Assembly: GCA_023411375.1 (NCBI GenBank)
Contig: JAEYOW010000052.1
Coordinates: 62,001-126,000 of the forward strand
Source of the DNA: Bacillota bacterium
GTDB taxonomy: Bacteria; Bacillota; Clostridia; Christensenellales; Aristaeellaceae
DNA: 64,000 nucleotides
Direction: 5' to 3'
Below are positions 42,302 to 51,040 of the stretch, in pieces; the stretch's first letter is position 1; each line of letters starts with the position of its first letter. The position numbers and the translations under genes are program-made. The notes under the pieces were generated by a model that was not told the origin of the DNA, searched no databases, and was given only the letters and a program-made list of their open reading frames with translations.

Positions 42302-42748
42302 ATGGCGCGTTCAATTGCCAGACAGGCTGCCATGCAGCTTTTGTACGAACGCCTGTCGGGCGGAGATGCGGATGATGAATCCCTCGATTTGGTTTACGAG
42401 CAGCTTTCCATGGCGCAGCCGGAAGGCTCGGGCAGGCTTAACCCCAGCAGGGATGAGCGGGAGTATATCAGCGATGTGCTTCTGGGCGTGCATGTGCACG
42501 AGGATGAACTGGATCACCGAATCGAGCGGCACAGCACCGGCTCATGGTCGCTGGAACGCGTGCCCCATGTGGATTTAAGCATATTGCGCCTCGCCGCTTA
42601 TGAGATCTTTCACCGCGACGATGTGCCGGATAACGTAGCCATCAGCGAGGCGATGGAGCTGGCGGACCAGTACAGCGAGCCAAAGAGCAGCCGTTATATC
42701 AACGGTGTGCTGGGCGCGATGGAGCGCGGCAAGCGAGAAGATGGCTGA
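42302..42748 (+). CDS. nusB: transcription antitermination factor NusB
   Basis: This 148-residue all-helical protein binds boxA RNA with NusE and prevents termination in rRNA operons. ARSIARQAAMQLLYERLSGG is the N-terminal helix, and VPHVDLSILRLAAYEIF with NVAISEAMELADQYSEPKS is the conserved C-terminal half. The ATG at 42302 has GGAG 13 bases upstream. Its place after DUF2273 and before folD matches many Bacillota genomes. Confidence 0.9.
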   Translation: MARSIARQAAMQLLYERLSGGDADDESLDLVYEQLSMAQPEGSGRLNPSRDEREYISDVLLGVHVHEDELDHRIERHSTGSWSLERVPHVDLSILRLAAYEIFHRDDVPDNVAISEAMELADQYSEPKSSRYINGVLGAMERGKREDG

Positions 42749-42800
42749 GGGCGTGCCGGGTTAGTCACTTACCCATGTTCACGAGAGGATGGTTGACGGG

Positions 42801-43784
42801 ATGCGCGTCGTGCTTGGGTTTGACACAAGCTGCTATACCACCTCCGTAGCGGCGGTGGACGAGCGGAGCGGCGTGGTCTGCTCCTCCCGTATGCTATTGC
42901 CCGTTACACAGGGACAGCGCGGCCTTCGCCAAAGCGAGGCCGTTTTTGCACATGTACGGCAAATGCCGCAGGTGATGGACAAGCTGGCGGAGTCGCTGAA
43001 CCAAAGCGGCGGTAAGATTGCCGCTGTCTGTGCGTCGGCCTCCCCCAGAGATGAAAACGACAGCTACATGCCGGTCTTTGCGGTCGGGCTCGGACATGCG
43101 AAGGTGGTCGCCGGCGCGCTGGGCGTGCCGCTGTTTGAGACCACGCACCAACAGGGACATATCGTGGCCGGACAAATTGGCAATCCGCGTATGGACGAGC
43201 GCTTTGTGGCGCTGCATTTAAGCGGCGGCACCACCGAGCTGCTGGATTGTCAGGGGGACAGGCTTTCAATCATCGGCGGTTCAGCCGATTTGCATGCGGG
43301 ACAGCTGGTGGACCGCGTCGGGGTCGCGATGGGGCTTCCCTTCCCGGCGGGTCCTGCGCTGGAGGCGCTCGCCATGGGGTATGGAGGGCAGGCGCAGGCG
43401 CTTTTGCCCGTCAGCATGGAGCAAGGCGACCTGCTTTGCCATCTGTCCGGCGTGGAAACGCGCGCGCAGCAGCTGCTAAGGACGGGCGAGCTGTGCAACG
43501 GCCAAATCGCGGCGGAGGTCTTTGATGTGCTCGCGAGGACGGTTGCCAGGCTGCTGGCCGCGGGATGCCGGAAAACCGGCGCGCGGCAGGCGCTGGTAGT
43601 CGGCGGCGTAGCGTCCTCCGCGTTGCTTCGAAGCTGGCTTAATAGTCGGCTTCAAAAGCAGCGGGCGCATATCCGCGTCATATTTGGTCAACCGGAATTC
43701 AGCGCCGATAACGCGGCGGGCGTCGCCGTTATCGGGATGCGGCGGCTTTTACAACTGGAAAACCCAATTAACGAAGGAGGCTGA
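42801..43784 (+). CDS. TsaD/Kae1-like M22 family protein
   Basis: This 327-residue protein has the ASKHA ATPase fold of the M22 (Gcp/TsaD) family: VLGFDTSCYTTSVAAVD at the start, an HQQGH metal motif near residue 115 (the HxxxH of TsaD), LHLSGGTTELLDC, and VVGGVASSALLRSWL near the end. TsaD makes N6-threonylcarbamoyladenosine on tRNA. The short, divergent form here and its place beside folD suggest a clostridial paralogue often annotated 'peptidase M22' rather than the essential TsaD. I chose the ATG at 42801, with AGAGGA 11 bases upstream. Confidence 0.72.
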   Translation: MRVVLGFDTSCYTTSVAAVDERSGVVCSSRMLLPVTQGQRGLRQSEAVFAHVRQMPQVMDKLAESLNQSGGKIAAVCASASPRDENDSYMPVFAVGLGHAKVVAGALGVPLFETTHQQGHIVAGQIGNPRMDERFVALHLSGGTTELLDCQGDRLSIIGGSADLHAGQLVDRVGVAMGLPFPAGPALEALAMGYGGQAQALLPVSMEQGDLLCHLSGVETRAQQLLRTGELCNGQIAAEVFDVLARTVARLLAAGCRKTGARQALVVGGVASSALLRSWLNSRLQKQRAHIRVIFGQPEFSADNAAGVAVIGMRRLLQLENPINEGG

Positions 43785-43788
43785 AGCT

Positions 43789-44637
43789 ATGGCAGCACAA
43801 CTGCTGGATGGAAAGCTGATGGCGGCGGAATTGGAAGAAGAGCTTAAAAAGCGGGTGGATGCGCTTCGTCAGAAGGGCTGTGTGCCCGGCCTGACGGTGA
43901 TTCTGGTGGGAGAGGACCCGGCCAGTCAAACCTATGTGAGCAATAAGGAGAAAGCCTGCGCGCGGTTGGGCATCGCGTCCAGAACGCTTCGCATGCCTGC
44001 GGAAACCACGCAGGAGGCGCTGGAGGCGGCAATTATGGAGGCGAACGCAGATCCCTCCGTAAACGGCATTTTGGTGCAGCTTCCATTGCCCGACCATCTG
44101 GACGGCGACCGGGCGCTGGCGCTGATTTTGCCGGAGAAGGATGTGGACGGTTTCCATGACATCAACGCGGGCAGGTTGTCGCGCGGGCTTGATTGCGTGG
44201 TGGCATGTACGCCCAAGGGCGCGCTTCACATGCTTAAGCGCGCGGGTATCGCTATTTCCGGCAAGGAGGCGGTGGTCGTCGGGCGCAGTAACATCGTAGG
44301 CAAGCCCATGGCGCTTCTGCTTTTACAGGAAAACGCAACCGTTACGGTCTGTCACAGCCGCACGGCGGATCTTGCCGCCCATACGCGCCGCGCCGATATT
44401 CTGGTGGCGGCCATCGGCAAGCCGAAATTCATCACCGCCGATATGGTTAAGGAGGGCGCGGTGGTTGTCGATGTGGGGATTAACCGCGTGGACGGCAAGC
44501 TGTGCGGCGACGTGGATTTTGAGCCCGTCGCGCAAAAAGCCTCCTATATTACGCCCGTTCCGGGCGGCGTGGGTAAGATGACCATCGCCATGTTGATGGA
44601 CAATACCGTAGCGGCGGCGGAGAAGGCGGCAATGTGA
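43789..44637 (+). CDS. folD: bifunctional methylenetetrahydrofolate dehydrogenase/cyclohydrolase
   Basis: This 282-residue enzyme interconverts methylene-, methenyl- and formyl-tetrahydrofolate with NADP. LTVILVGEDPASQTYVSNKE carries the catalytic Tyr-Lys pair (Y-x3-K), GILVQLPLPDHL and VVVGRSNIVGKPMALLLL (NADP site) follow, and TPVPGGVGKMTIAMLMDNT ends it. The ATG at 43789 has AAGGAGG 8 bases upstream; the longer frame overlaps the previous gene. The stop overlaps the xseA GTG. Confidence 0.95.
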   Translation: MAAQLLDGKLMAAELEEELKKRVDALRQKGCVPGLTVILVGEDPASQTYVSNKEKACARLGIASRTLRMPAETTQEALEAAIMEANADPSVNGILVQLPLPDHLDGDRALALILPEKDVDGFHDINAGRLSRGLDCVVACTPKGALHMLKRAGIAISGKEAVVVGRSNIVGKPMALLLLQENATVTVCHSRTADLAAHTRRADILVAAIGKPKFITADMVKEGAVVVDVGINRVDGKLCGDVDFEPVAQKASYITPVPGGVGKMTIAMLMDNTVAAAEKAAM

Positions 44638-45860
44638 AAGGAATTAGCCTGAGCGTATCGCAGCTGAACGAATACGTTCGTAAAACCCTCGCCTCCGATC
44701 CGATGCTGCGCGGGCTTTGCCTGCGCGGTGAAATCAGCAATCTGAAGCGCCACATATCAGGGCACTGGTATTTTACCCTAAAGGATGAGGAAGCGGCGGT
44801 CAACTGCGCGATGTTCCGCCAGGCAGCGCAGACGGTTCGTTTCCAGCCGGAAAACGGACAGCAGGTGCGCCTGTTCGGCAGCGTGGGGCTTTATGCCAAA
44901 ACGGGTTCCTACCAGTTTTACGCCGACGCCATGGAGCGGGATGGACTGGGAGAATTGTATCTTCGGTTTGAGGCCCTCAAAGAGCGGCTTGCGTCGGAAG
45001 GGTTATTTGACCCGTCGATTAAAAAGCCGCTGCCGCTCCTGCCCCGGGGCGTCGGTATCGTCACCAGCAAAACCGGAGCGGTTGTGCACGATATCGCCCG
45101 CGTGGCCTGGCGGCGAAACCCCGGCATGCAGCTGTACCTCTGCCCGGTAAAGGTACAGGGCGAGGGTGCGGCGGATGAAATCGCGCGCGCCATTCGCCTG
45201 CTGGACGCGTTTTCCGGCGCGGACGTTATCATTGCCGGGCGTGGCGGCGGAAGCATGGAGGATTTATGGGCCTTCAATGAAGAGGCAGTCGCGCGCGCCA
45301 TCGCGCAATGCCGGACGCCTGTGATCAGCGCGGTCGGCCACGAAACGGATTTTACCATTGCGGATTTTGCCGCCGATCTTCGCGCGCCCACGCCCTCTGC
45401 GGCAGCCGAGCTTGCCGTGCCGGACAAGGCCGCGCTGGCGGACGCCGTTTCAGCGTTGGAGGCACGTATGAGCCGGGCGCTTGAAAGCGCCTTTTCCGCG
45501 AAACGCCTTCGGTTAAACGAGATGCGGAGGCGGCTTGGCGAAAACTCGCCGGCGCAGCGCGGGGAACGCATGCTTGCAAGCGTCGCCGCCGCCGCCGCGA
45601 GGATCGATTCGTTGATGGAAAGCCAGCTTGCCCGGCGTATGCATGGGATCGAACGGATGGCGCTGCGCGTGAAAACCTCAGGTCCGATGGATACGCTTCG
45701 CCGCGGCTACGCGGTGGTTACAAAGAACGGACGCGCCGTGAAAAGCGTGGACGAGCTGAGCACAGGTGACGCGCTGCAGGTGCTGATGACGGGCGGCAGC
45801 GCGCAAGCGGCGGTAACGGATATCCGGAAGGGGGAAGACTCATGGCTTCAAAGGCCGTAA
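44634..45860 (+). CDS. xseA: exodeoxyribonuclease VII large subunit
   Basis: This 408-residue subunit begins at a GTG that overlaps folD. The N-terminal OB domain (LRGEISNLKRHISGHWYFTL) is followed by the catalytic domain with VGIVTSKTGAVVHDI, IIAGRGGGSMEDLWAFNEE and VISAVGHETDFTIADFAADL. The C-terminal coiled coil spans about 290-345. With XseB it degrades single-stranded DNA into oligonucleotides. The length is slightly shorter than E. coli XseA. It overlaps xseB by 19 bases. Confidence 0.93.
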   Translation: MKGISLSVSQLNEYVRKTLASDPMLRGLCLRGEISNLKRHISGHWYFTLKDEEAAVNCAMFRQAAQTVRFQPENGQQVRLFGSVGLYAKTGSYQFYADAMERDGLGELYLRFEALKERLASEGLFDPSIKKPLPLLPRGVGIVTSKTGAVVHDIARVAWRRNPGMQLYLCPVKVQGEGAADEIARAIRLLDAFSGADVIIAGRGGGSMEDLWAFNEEAVARAIAQCRTPVISAVGHETDFTIADFAADLRAPTPSAAAELAVPDKAALADAVSALEARMSRALESAFSAKRLRLNEMRRRLGENSPAQRGERMLASVAAAAARIDSLMESQLARRMHGIERMALRVKTSGPMDTLRRGYAVVTKNGRAVKSVDELSTGDALQVLMTGGSAQAAVTDIRKGEDSWLQRP

Positions 45861-46129
45861 AGAAACCGGAAATCAGCTTTGAGCAGGGATTGGAGCGGCT
45901 GGAGCGAATCGCCTCCGAGATGGAGCAAAGCGAGCTCCCGCTGGAACAGCTTCTTCAAATGTATGAGGAAGGAATGAAGCTTTCCTCGGAGCTTACGCAA
46001 AAGCTGGAGGCCGCGAAGGGCCGCATGCAGGAAATCCGAATGGGCAAGAATGGCGAACCCACGCTTGCCGCGTCGGATGTGGCGGAGCAGGGAAGCCTGC
46101 TGGACGCGCTTAAAAAAGAAGAAGGCTAA
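45842..46129 (+). CDS. xseB: exodeoxyribonuclease VII small subunit
   Basis: This 95-residue helical protein has the XseB core FEQGLERLERIASEMEQSEL and a second helix LLQMYEEGMKLSSELTQKLE. It binds the XseA coiled coil. The C-terminal 25 residues extend beyond the usual length. The start lies within xseA, as usual for this pair. Confidence 0.9.
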   Translation: MASKAVKKPEISFEQGLERLERIASEMEQSELPLEQLLQMYEEGMKLSSELTQKLEAAKGRMQEIRMGKNGEPTLAASDVAEQGSLLDALKKEEG

Positions 46130-46256
46130 AAAGTGTGGAATAAGGGGGTATCAATCCCTCTGCGGAGCCACCGGCGGGCCACGCTCCCTGCGTTATGGCG
46201 CATGTGGCGCGTCAGAGATGATGCCACGGGCAGCCCGAGAAAGGATGCAACTAGGA

Positions 46257-47177
46257 ATGAACGCATACCGAGAGGCGGTGGAAAAGGCGTTACAAGCCTA
46301 TCCGCCGTTATGGCAGCAGGACGGCACCCCTGTTACCGGGGTGGACTGCTTGAACCCCGCCGAGGGAGAAATTCCCCAGCCGCTACGAAGCGCCATGCGC
46401 TACAGCCTGCTGTTGCCGGGCAAGCGTATCCGGCCCGTACTGCTGCTGGCCGCGTACCATCTTGTGCGTGAGGATTGGGAAAGCGCGCTTCCTTTTGCCT
46501 GCGCGCTTGAAATGATTCATACCTATTCGCTTATCCACGACGATTTACCCGCGATGGATAACGACGCGCTGCGGCGCGGCAAGCCGACAAACCATATCGT
46601 ATTCGGAGAGAATATGGCGATTCTGGCGGGCGACGGGCTGCTCAATCTGGCCTATGAAACGATGCTCTCCGCGCCGGTCGCGGACGAACGGCCCGCTGCC
46701 GCGCTTCGGGCGGCGCGTGAAATCGCGCTTCGGGCAGGCGTGCGGGGAATGATCGCCGGCCAGACGCTGGACGTAAAGCTGGAAGGGCATGCGCCAACCG
46801 CCGAAAGCGTAGGTTACATCCATCTGCATAAGACGGCGGACCTGTTGACCGCGCCGCTAACGGCCGGGCTGACGCTGGCTGGGGCCACCGGGAAACAGCT
46901 GGAAGCGGGGCGCACATATGGGCGGCAGATTGGCCTCGCGTTCCAGATTGTGGACGACCTGCTGGATCTGGAGGGCGACGCGGCCGTGCTTGGCAAGGAA
47001 ACGGGAATGGACGCCCAGCGCGGCAAGATGACGTGGCCGGCTGTTTACGGTGTGGAACAGTCCCATGCGGACGCGCACGAAGCCGTCAGGCTGGCGGTGG
47101 AGGCCCTGGCTGTATTTGGCCCAAAGGCGGAATTTTTGTGCGGCTTGGCAAAGCAAACCCTTGTGCGCACGATGTGA
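46257..47177 (+). CDS. ispA: polyprenyl synthetase (farnesyl/geranyl diphosphate synthase)
   Basis: This 306-residue trans-prenyltransferase condenses isopentenyl diphosphate with allylic diphosphates. The first Asp-rich motif is DDLPAMDND, with LIH just before; the second is DDLLDLEGD. GKRIRPVLLLAAYHL and GMIAGQTLDVKLEG are also conserved. The chain is of the short (IspA) type. I chose the ATG at 46257 because GAAAGGA lies 9-10 bases upstream; the open frame from 46050 overlaps xseB. Dxs, which commonly follows ispA in Bacillota, is absent here. Confidence 0.9.
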   Translation: MNAYREAVEKALQAYPPLWQQDGTPVTGVDCLNPAEGEIPQPLRSAMRYSLLLPGKRIRPVLLLAAYHLVREDWESALPFACALEMIHTYSLIHDDLPAMDNDALRRGKPTNHIVFGENMAILAGDGLLNLAYETMLSAPVADERPAAALRAAREIALRAGVRGMIAGQTLDVKLEGHAPTAESVGYIHLHKTADLLTAPLTAGLTLAGATGKQLEAGRTYGRQIGLAFQIVDDLLDLEGDAAVLGKETGMDAQRGKMTWPAVYGVEQSHADAHEAVRLAVEALAVFGPKAEFLCGLAKQTLVRTM

Positions 47178-47189
47178 ATGTTGTATGAT
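47161..47189 (+). promoter_or_regulatory. promoter candidate for the DUF212 gene
   Basis: TTGTGC (47161-47166) and TATGAT (47184-47189) are 17 bases apart, overlapping the ispA stop and 33 bases before the next start codon. Confidence 0.5.
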
Positions 47190-47221
47190 GAAAAGTGCGT
47201 AGAGAGGGAGAGGATGGACGC

Positions 47222-47686
47222 TTGCATTCCATATTGGAGGTTTTGCAAAATCATGTGCTGTTTGCCGCACTAATCGGGTGGTTTGTTGCTCAGGGATTAA
47301 AAATTCCGATTCATTATCTGGTGGAGCATGAGTGGGATATTCACCGCTTTCACGGCTCCGGGGGTATGCCAAGCTCGCACTCCGCCCTGGTGGTTTCGGC
47401 GGCGGTAATGGTAGGTTCCGTATACGGCTTTGATTCCGCCCTGTTTGCGCTGGCCGTGGTGCTGTCGTTGATCGTCATGTACGACGCGGCGGGCGTACGG
47501 CGGGAAACAGGCAGACAAGCCACCGTGATCAACCAGATTTTAAAGGATGCGATCTTTAACGGAAAGCAGATTTCGGACGCCGAGCTCAAGGAGCTTGTCG
47601 GCCATAAGCCCGTGGAGGTTGCGGGCGGCGCGCTGGTTGGCTTTGTGGTCGCCTGCGTCTATATTGCGGTTCTGATGAATCACTGA
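47222..47686 (+). CDS. divergent PAP2-family (DUF212) membrane protein
   Basis: This 154-residue protein of the YuiD/DUF212 family has about four hydrophobic segments and the divergent phosphatase motif GMPSSHSALVVSAAVMVG near residue 43. YDAAGVRRETGRQATVINQI follows near residue 87. The family resembles vanadium haloperoxidases and acid phosphatases and may act on lipid or polyprenyl phosphates; being next to ispA fits loosely. I chose the TTG at 47222, 8 bases after GGGAGAGGA. Confidence 0.78.
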   Translation: MHSILEVLQNHVLFAALIGWFVAQGLKIPIHYLVEHEWDIHRFHGSGGMPSSHSALVVSAAVMVGSVYGFDSALFALAVVLSLIVMYDAAGVRRETGRQATVINQILKDAIFNGKQISDAELKELVGHKPVEVAGGALVGFVVACVYIAVLMNH

Positions 47687-47707
47687 TAAATGCTGGAGGG
47701 GATTTCA

Positions 47708-48238
47708 ATGGATCATTTCATGGAAGAAGTAGTGGTCAAGCATCGCAGGGGAATGCAAGAGGTACTCTATATCATGGCGAACGTGCTGATGGTGTTGATG
47801 GCGCTTTTGGGCATGATGATGCTGCCCATGCTGTTCAGCAGCTTTTCCGTTTTCGGCCTGATTGAAACCGCCATTATGATCGGCGGCGCGGTGCTGCTGT
47901 TCCTGCGCAAGGATCGCCTGCGCGCTGAGTTTGAGTATACCTTTACCAACGGCGAACTGGATTTTGCGCAGGTATTCAACAACCAGAAGCGCAAAAGCCT
48001 TGGCACCATGCGCGTAAAGAACGTGGAGGCCTTCGGCCCGGTGGATTCAAACGAATTCCGTAAGCTGCTCAATATGCCTGGGCTCAAGCGCAAGAACTGG
48101 TTTCTCAACCGTGAGGCAAAGCTTTATTACTTCTACTATCAGAAGGAAAGCAACAAGACAATGATCGTTCTGGAGCCCTCGGCCGAGCTGGTGGAGATGA
48201 TCCGCAAGTATCTGCCGCGCGGCGCGTACCGCGAGTAG
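47708..48238 (+). CDS. DUF6106-type membrane protein
   Basis: This 176-residue protein has two adjacent membrane helices (about residues 20-45 and 48-70) and a cytoplasmic beta-rich domain. The latter includes FEYTFTNGELDFAQVFNNQK, VEAFGPVDSNEFRKLL and YYFYYQKESNKTMIVLEPS. The layout matches the uncharacterised DUF6106/YcxB-like group of Clostridia. The ATG at 47708 follows GGAGGGG. No function is proposed. Confidence 0.6.
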   Translation: MDHFMEEVVVKHRRGMQEVLYIMANVLMVLMALLGMMMLPMLFSSFSVFGLIETAIMIGGAVLLFLRKDRLRAEFEYTFTNGELDFAQVFNNQKRKSLGTMRVKNVEAFGPVDSNEFRKLLNMPGLKRKNWFLNREAKLYYFYYQKESNKTMIVLEPSAELVEMIRKYLPRGAYRE

Positions 48239-48251
48239 GAGCTTAGGCGCG

Positions 48252-49403
48252 ATGGAAGTCTATCTTGACAACAGCGCGACGACCCGGCCCTGCGAGCGGG
48301 CGGTGGAAGCCATGACCGAAAGCATGCGCGAGGGATTTTACAATCCATCCGCGTTGTATGCGCCCGCCATGAGGGTGGAGCGCGAACTTTCGGATGCGCG
48401 GCGCGCAATCGCGGCAAGCCTTGGCGCGGCGGAAAAAAACGTTTTATTTACCTCCGGAGGCACCGAGAGCGACAATCTTGCCATTTTAGGTTATATGCAA
48501 GGCCGGCGTGGGGGCGAATTGCTCTATACCGCCGCCGAGCATCCGGCGGTTAAAAACGCATGCTTGGAGGCCGAAAAACGCTTTGCTTGCAATGCCAGGG
48601 AAATACCACTTTTGACAAACGGATCTGTGAACCTTCCGGCGCTTGAAGCAATGCTTTCTCCGGCCACGCGGATGATTTGCGTTATGCAAGTCTGCAACGA
48701 GACGGGCGTCGTTATGCCGCTTGGCGAAATCTGCGCCCTGCGGGACCGCCTCGCGCCCAGCGCGGCTATCCATGTGGACGGCGTGCAAGGCTACCTTCGC
48801 GAGCCGTTTTCTTTCCGGGATATAAACGTGCAAAGCTATGCTCTGAGCGCGCATAAAATCCACGGGCCCAAAGGGGTCGGCGCGCTTGTCTATCGAGGCG
48901 GTTTTCGTATCCATCCGCAGATGGTGGGCGGCGGACAGCAGGACAACCTGCGCAGCGGCACCGAAAACACGGTTGGTATCGCGGGGCTTCATGCCGCCGT
49001 TGCCAGCTATCCAGAAAGCGGCGCCGCGCAAATGGCCGCGCTCAAGCGCCGACTTGCCGGACAGCTGAAAGAGGCGCTGCCCGAGACGACGGTGATCGGC
49101 CTTCCCGCGGATGACCCGATGAGCGCAGGCCATATATTGTGCGTCGCCTTTCCGCCCGTTCGGGCCGAGACGCTTTTGCACGCGCTGGAGGCGGACGGTA
49201 TCTGCGTGGGTACAGGCTCCGCTTGCTCGTCCAAAAAGGGCAGGCGGTCGGCCGTGCTGACCGCTATGAAGCAAATCCCTGAGGTGATGGACGGCGCAAT
49301 CCGCATCAGCCTCTGCCCCTGGAACACAGCGGAAGAAATACGGTATGCCGGGGAAAAGATCATTGAAAAGGTGGCCGTGCTGCGAAGATTTACACGCAGG
49401 TAA
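48252..49403 (+). CDS. cysteine desulfurase (NifS/IscS family)
   Basis: This 383-residue PLP enzyme removes sulfur from cysteine. VYLDNSATTRPCERAVEAM is the N-terminal signature, FTSGGTESDNLAIL binds PLP, and ALSAHKIHGPKG carries the Schiff-base Lys near residue 202. GTGSACSSKKG near residue 321 holds the catalytic Cys. Because thiI starts 34 bases downstream, it probably supplies the persulfide for 4-thiouridine, a common IscS-ThiI pairing in Bacillota (NifZ in Bacillus). Confidence 0.92.
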   Translation: MEVYLDNSATTRPCERAVEAMTESMREGFYNPSALYAPAMRVERELSDARRAIAASLGAAEKNVLFTSGGTESDNLAILGYMQGRRGGELLYTAAEHPAVKNACLEAEKRFACNAREIPLLTNGSVNLPALEAMLSPATRMICVMQVCNETGVVMPLGEICALRDRLAPSAAIHVDGVQGYLREPFSFRDINVQSYALSAHKIHGPKGVGALVYRGGFRIHPQMVGGGQQDNLRSGTENTVGIAGLHAAVASYPESGAAQMAALKRRLAGQLKEALPETTVIGLPADDPMSAGHILCVAFPPVRAETLLHALEADGICVGTGSACSSKKGRRSAVLTAMKQIPEVMDGAIRISLCPWNTAEEIRYAGEKIIEKVAVLRRFTRR

Positions 49404-49437
49404 CGCGGCCGCGACCAGGGATAAGGAGAGGATACCC

Positions 49438-50583
49438 TTGCGCGAGGTCTTACAGGTTCGCTTTGGTGAAATTTTTCTAAAAGGGCTCAACCGTCCTCAA
49501 TTTTTGCGCATGCTGGTCGAGCGGGTACGTTCGGCCGTCCGTGAGGTCGGCGGGCATGTCTGGCTCAATGACAGCCGTGTATACGTCAGCGACGTAACCG
49601 ATATGCACGAGGCGGTACGCCGTGTGACCAAGGTATTCGGCGTTCACAGCGTCTGCCGCGCCATCGAGATGGAAAAGGGTGATTTTGAAGCTATTTGCGC
49701 CGAGGCAGCCGAGCTTCTTCGCGGCCACAGCGGCAGCTTCAAGGTAAATGCGCGCCGCAGCGATAAGCGCTATCCCAAGGATTCGCCTGCCATGAATGTG
49801 GAAATGGGGGAGTACCTTCTAAACCACCTGCCCGGGCTACGGGTGGACGTCCATCATCCCGACGTTGTGCTGTCGGTCGAAATCCGCGAAATGGCCTATC
49901 TGTATACGCATCCGATTCCGGCGGTGGGCGGTATGCCGGTAGGCACCAACGGCCGCGCGACGCTGCTGTTGTCCGGCGGTATCGACAGCCCTGTCGCGGG
50001 CTGGATGATCGCCAAGCGCGGCGTAAGCGTGAGTGCTGTGCATTTTCATTCCTTTCCCTATACGAGCGAGCGCGCGAAGGAAAAGGTGCTTGATCTAGCG
50101 CGCATTTTAAGCGAAAGTCTCTGCGGTATCCGCGTGCATGTGGTGCCGTTTACCGAAATTCAAATGCAGATACATGAAAAATGCCACGAGGATTATACCA
50201 CGATCATCATGCGGCGCTATATGATGCGCATCGCCAACGCCATCGCTTACAAGGAGCGCGCGCAGGCACTGGTCACCGGCGAAAGCATCGGACAGGTCGC
50301 CAGCCAGACCATGCATGCGCTGAGCTGCACGGACGCTGTGGCGGAAATTCCGGTATTCAGGCCGCTGATCGGTTTTGACAAGCAGGAAATCATCAACATT
50401 GCCGAGAAAATCGGCACATACGAAACCTCGTCGCTTCCGTATGAGGATTGCTGCACGGTGTTCACGCCCCGTCATCCCGCCACCAAGCCCAAGATGGAGT
50501 TGATACTGGACGGGGAAAGCAAGCTTGACACGGACGCGCTGGTTGCCGCGGCGCTGGAAAACACAGAGGTTTTCGAGCTGTAA
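49438..50583 (+). CDS. thiI: tRNA 4-thiouridine synthase ThiI (no rhodanese domain)
   Basis: This 381-residue enzyme adenylates U8 of tRNA and adds sulfur. The N-terminal ferredoxin-like and THUMP domains span about 1-165 (VRFGEIFLKGLNRPQF; FKVNARRSDKRYP). The PP-loop motif LLLSGGIDSPVAGWMIAKRG lies near residue 180, and VTGESIGQVASQTMHAL follows. It lacks the C-terminal rhodanese domain of E. coli ThiI, so the adjacent cysteine desulfurase must pass sulfur directly, as in Bacillus. I set the TTG at 49438 as start, with AAGGAGAGGA 6 bases upstream. Confidence 0.93.
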   Translation: MREVLQVRFGEIFLKGLNRPQFLRMLVERVRSAVREVGGHVWLNDSRVYVSDVTDMHEAVRRVTKVFGVHSVCRAIEMEKGDFEAICAEAAELLRGHSGSFKVNARRSDKRYPKDSPAMNVEMGEYLLNHLPGLRVDVHHPDVVLSVEIREMAYLYTHPIPAVGGMPVGTNGRATLLLSGGIDSPVAGWMIAKRGVSVSAVHFHSFPYTSERAKEKVLDLARILSESLCGIRVHVVPFTEIQMQIHEKCHEDYTTIIMRRYMMRIANAIAYKERAQALVTGESIGQVASQTMHALSCTDAVAEIPVFRPLIGFDKQEIINIAEKIGTYETSSLPYEDCCTVFTPRHPATKPKMELILDGESKLDTDALVAAALENTEVFEL

Positions 50584-50584
50584 G

Positions 50585-50848
50585 CTATGGCAAAAGGCGC
50601 GCCAGCACCGTAAGCGCCACGCCGGGCAGGCCAAGATAGCCCGCCGTTACGGCCGGAAGCGGGCCTTGTCCTACTTCTACGCCAAGCGGCGTGAGCAGTA
50701 CGCCGCACAGATAGCACAGGATGATGCCCATGAACACGCGCTCGATTACCCGCATGACGCCCCGCCGGGGCGTAGAGCGCATACAGCAGAAATAAACGGC
50801 GCTCAACACCGCGGCAAACCCGAGAATGATCATCAGCTTTTGAAGCAT
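50585..50848 (-). CDS. bofA: BofA family protein (pro-sigma-K processing inhibitor type)
   Basis: This 87-residue membrane protein has an N-terminal helix (MLQKLMIILGFAAVLSAVYF), a second segment around residues 35-55 and the family's C-terminal GLPGVALTVLARLL. BofA anchors the SpoIVFB protease complex in the forespore membrane in Bacillus; outside sporulators the family also occurs. I chose the ATG at 50848, 8 bases after AAGGGG; a GTG at 50857 is possible. It converges on thiI with one base between the stops. Confidence 0.75.
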   Translation of the reverse strand: MLQKLMIILGFAAVLSAVYFCCMRSTPRRGVMRVIERVFMGIILCYLCGVLLTPLGVEVGQGPLPAVTAGYLGLPGVALTVLARLLP

Positions 50849-50952
50849 ATCATCCACCCCTTGTGGTTCAGTTTATGAACCTGAGCTGGCGAAAAGAACG
50901 CGGGCACGGTAGATTTTCACGATAAATTTGTGAAGAAAATATCAAAACAGGG

Positions 50953-50981
50953 TTGCGGGGAAAAGGGGAATGTTGTATAAT
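50953..50981 (+). promoter_or_regulatory. promoter of the cggR glycolytic operon
   Basis: TTGCGG (50953-50958) and a perfect TATAAT (50976-50981) are 17 bases apart, immediately before the CggR operator. Confidence 0.8.
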
Positions 50982-50987
50982 TGAACG

Positions 50988-51022
50988 TGGGATAAATTTT
51001 GTCATGCGGGACATAAAATGCC
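50988..51022 (+). promoter_or_regulatory. CggR operator
   Basis: Two direct repeats of the CggR half-site pattern CGGGAC-N6-TGTC occur: TGGGAT-AAATTT-TGTC (50988-51003) and CGGGAC-ATAAAA-TGCC (51007-51022), 3 bases apart (4 in Bacillus). The site lies just downstream of the -10 box, so bound CggR would block elongation, as in Bacillus; release by fructose-1,6-bisphosphate is known there. Confidence 0.82.
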
Positions 51023-51040
51023 CCGATCAGGAGTGAAACT

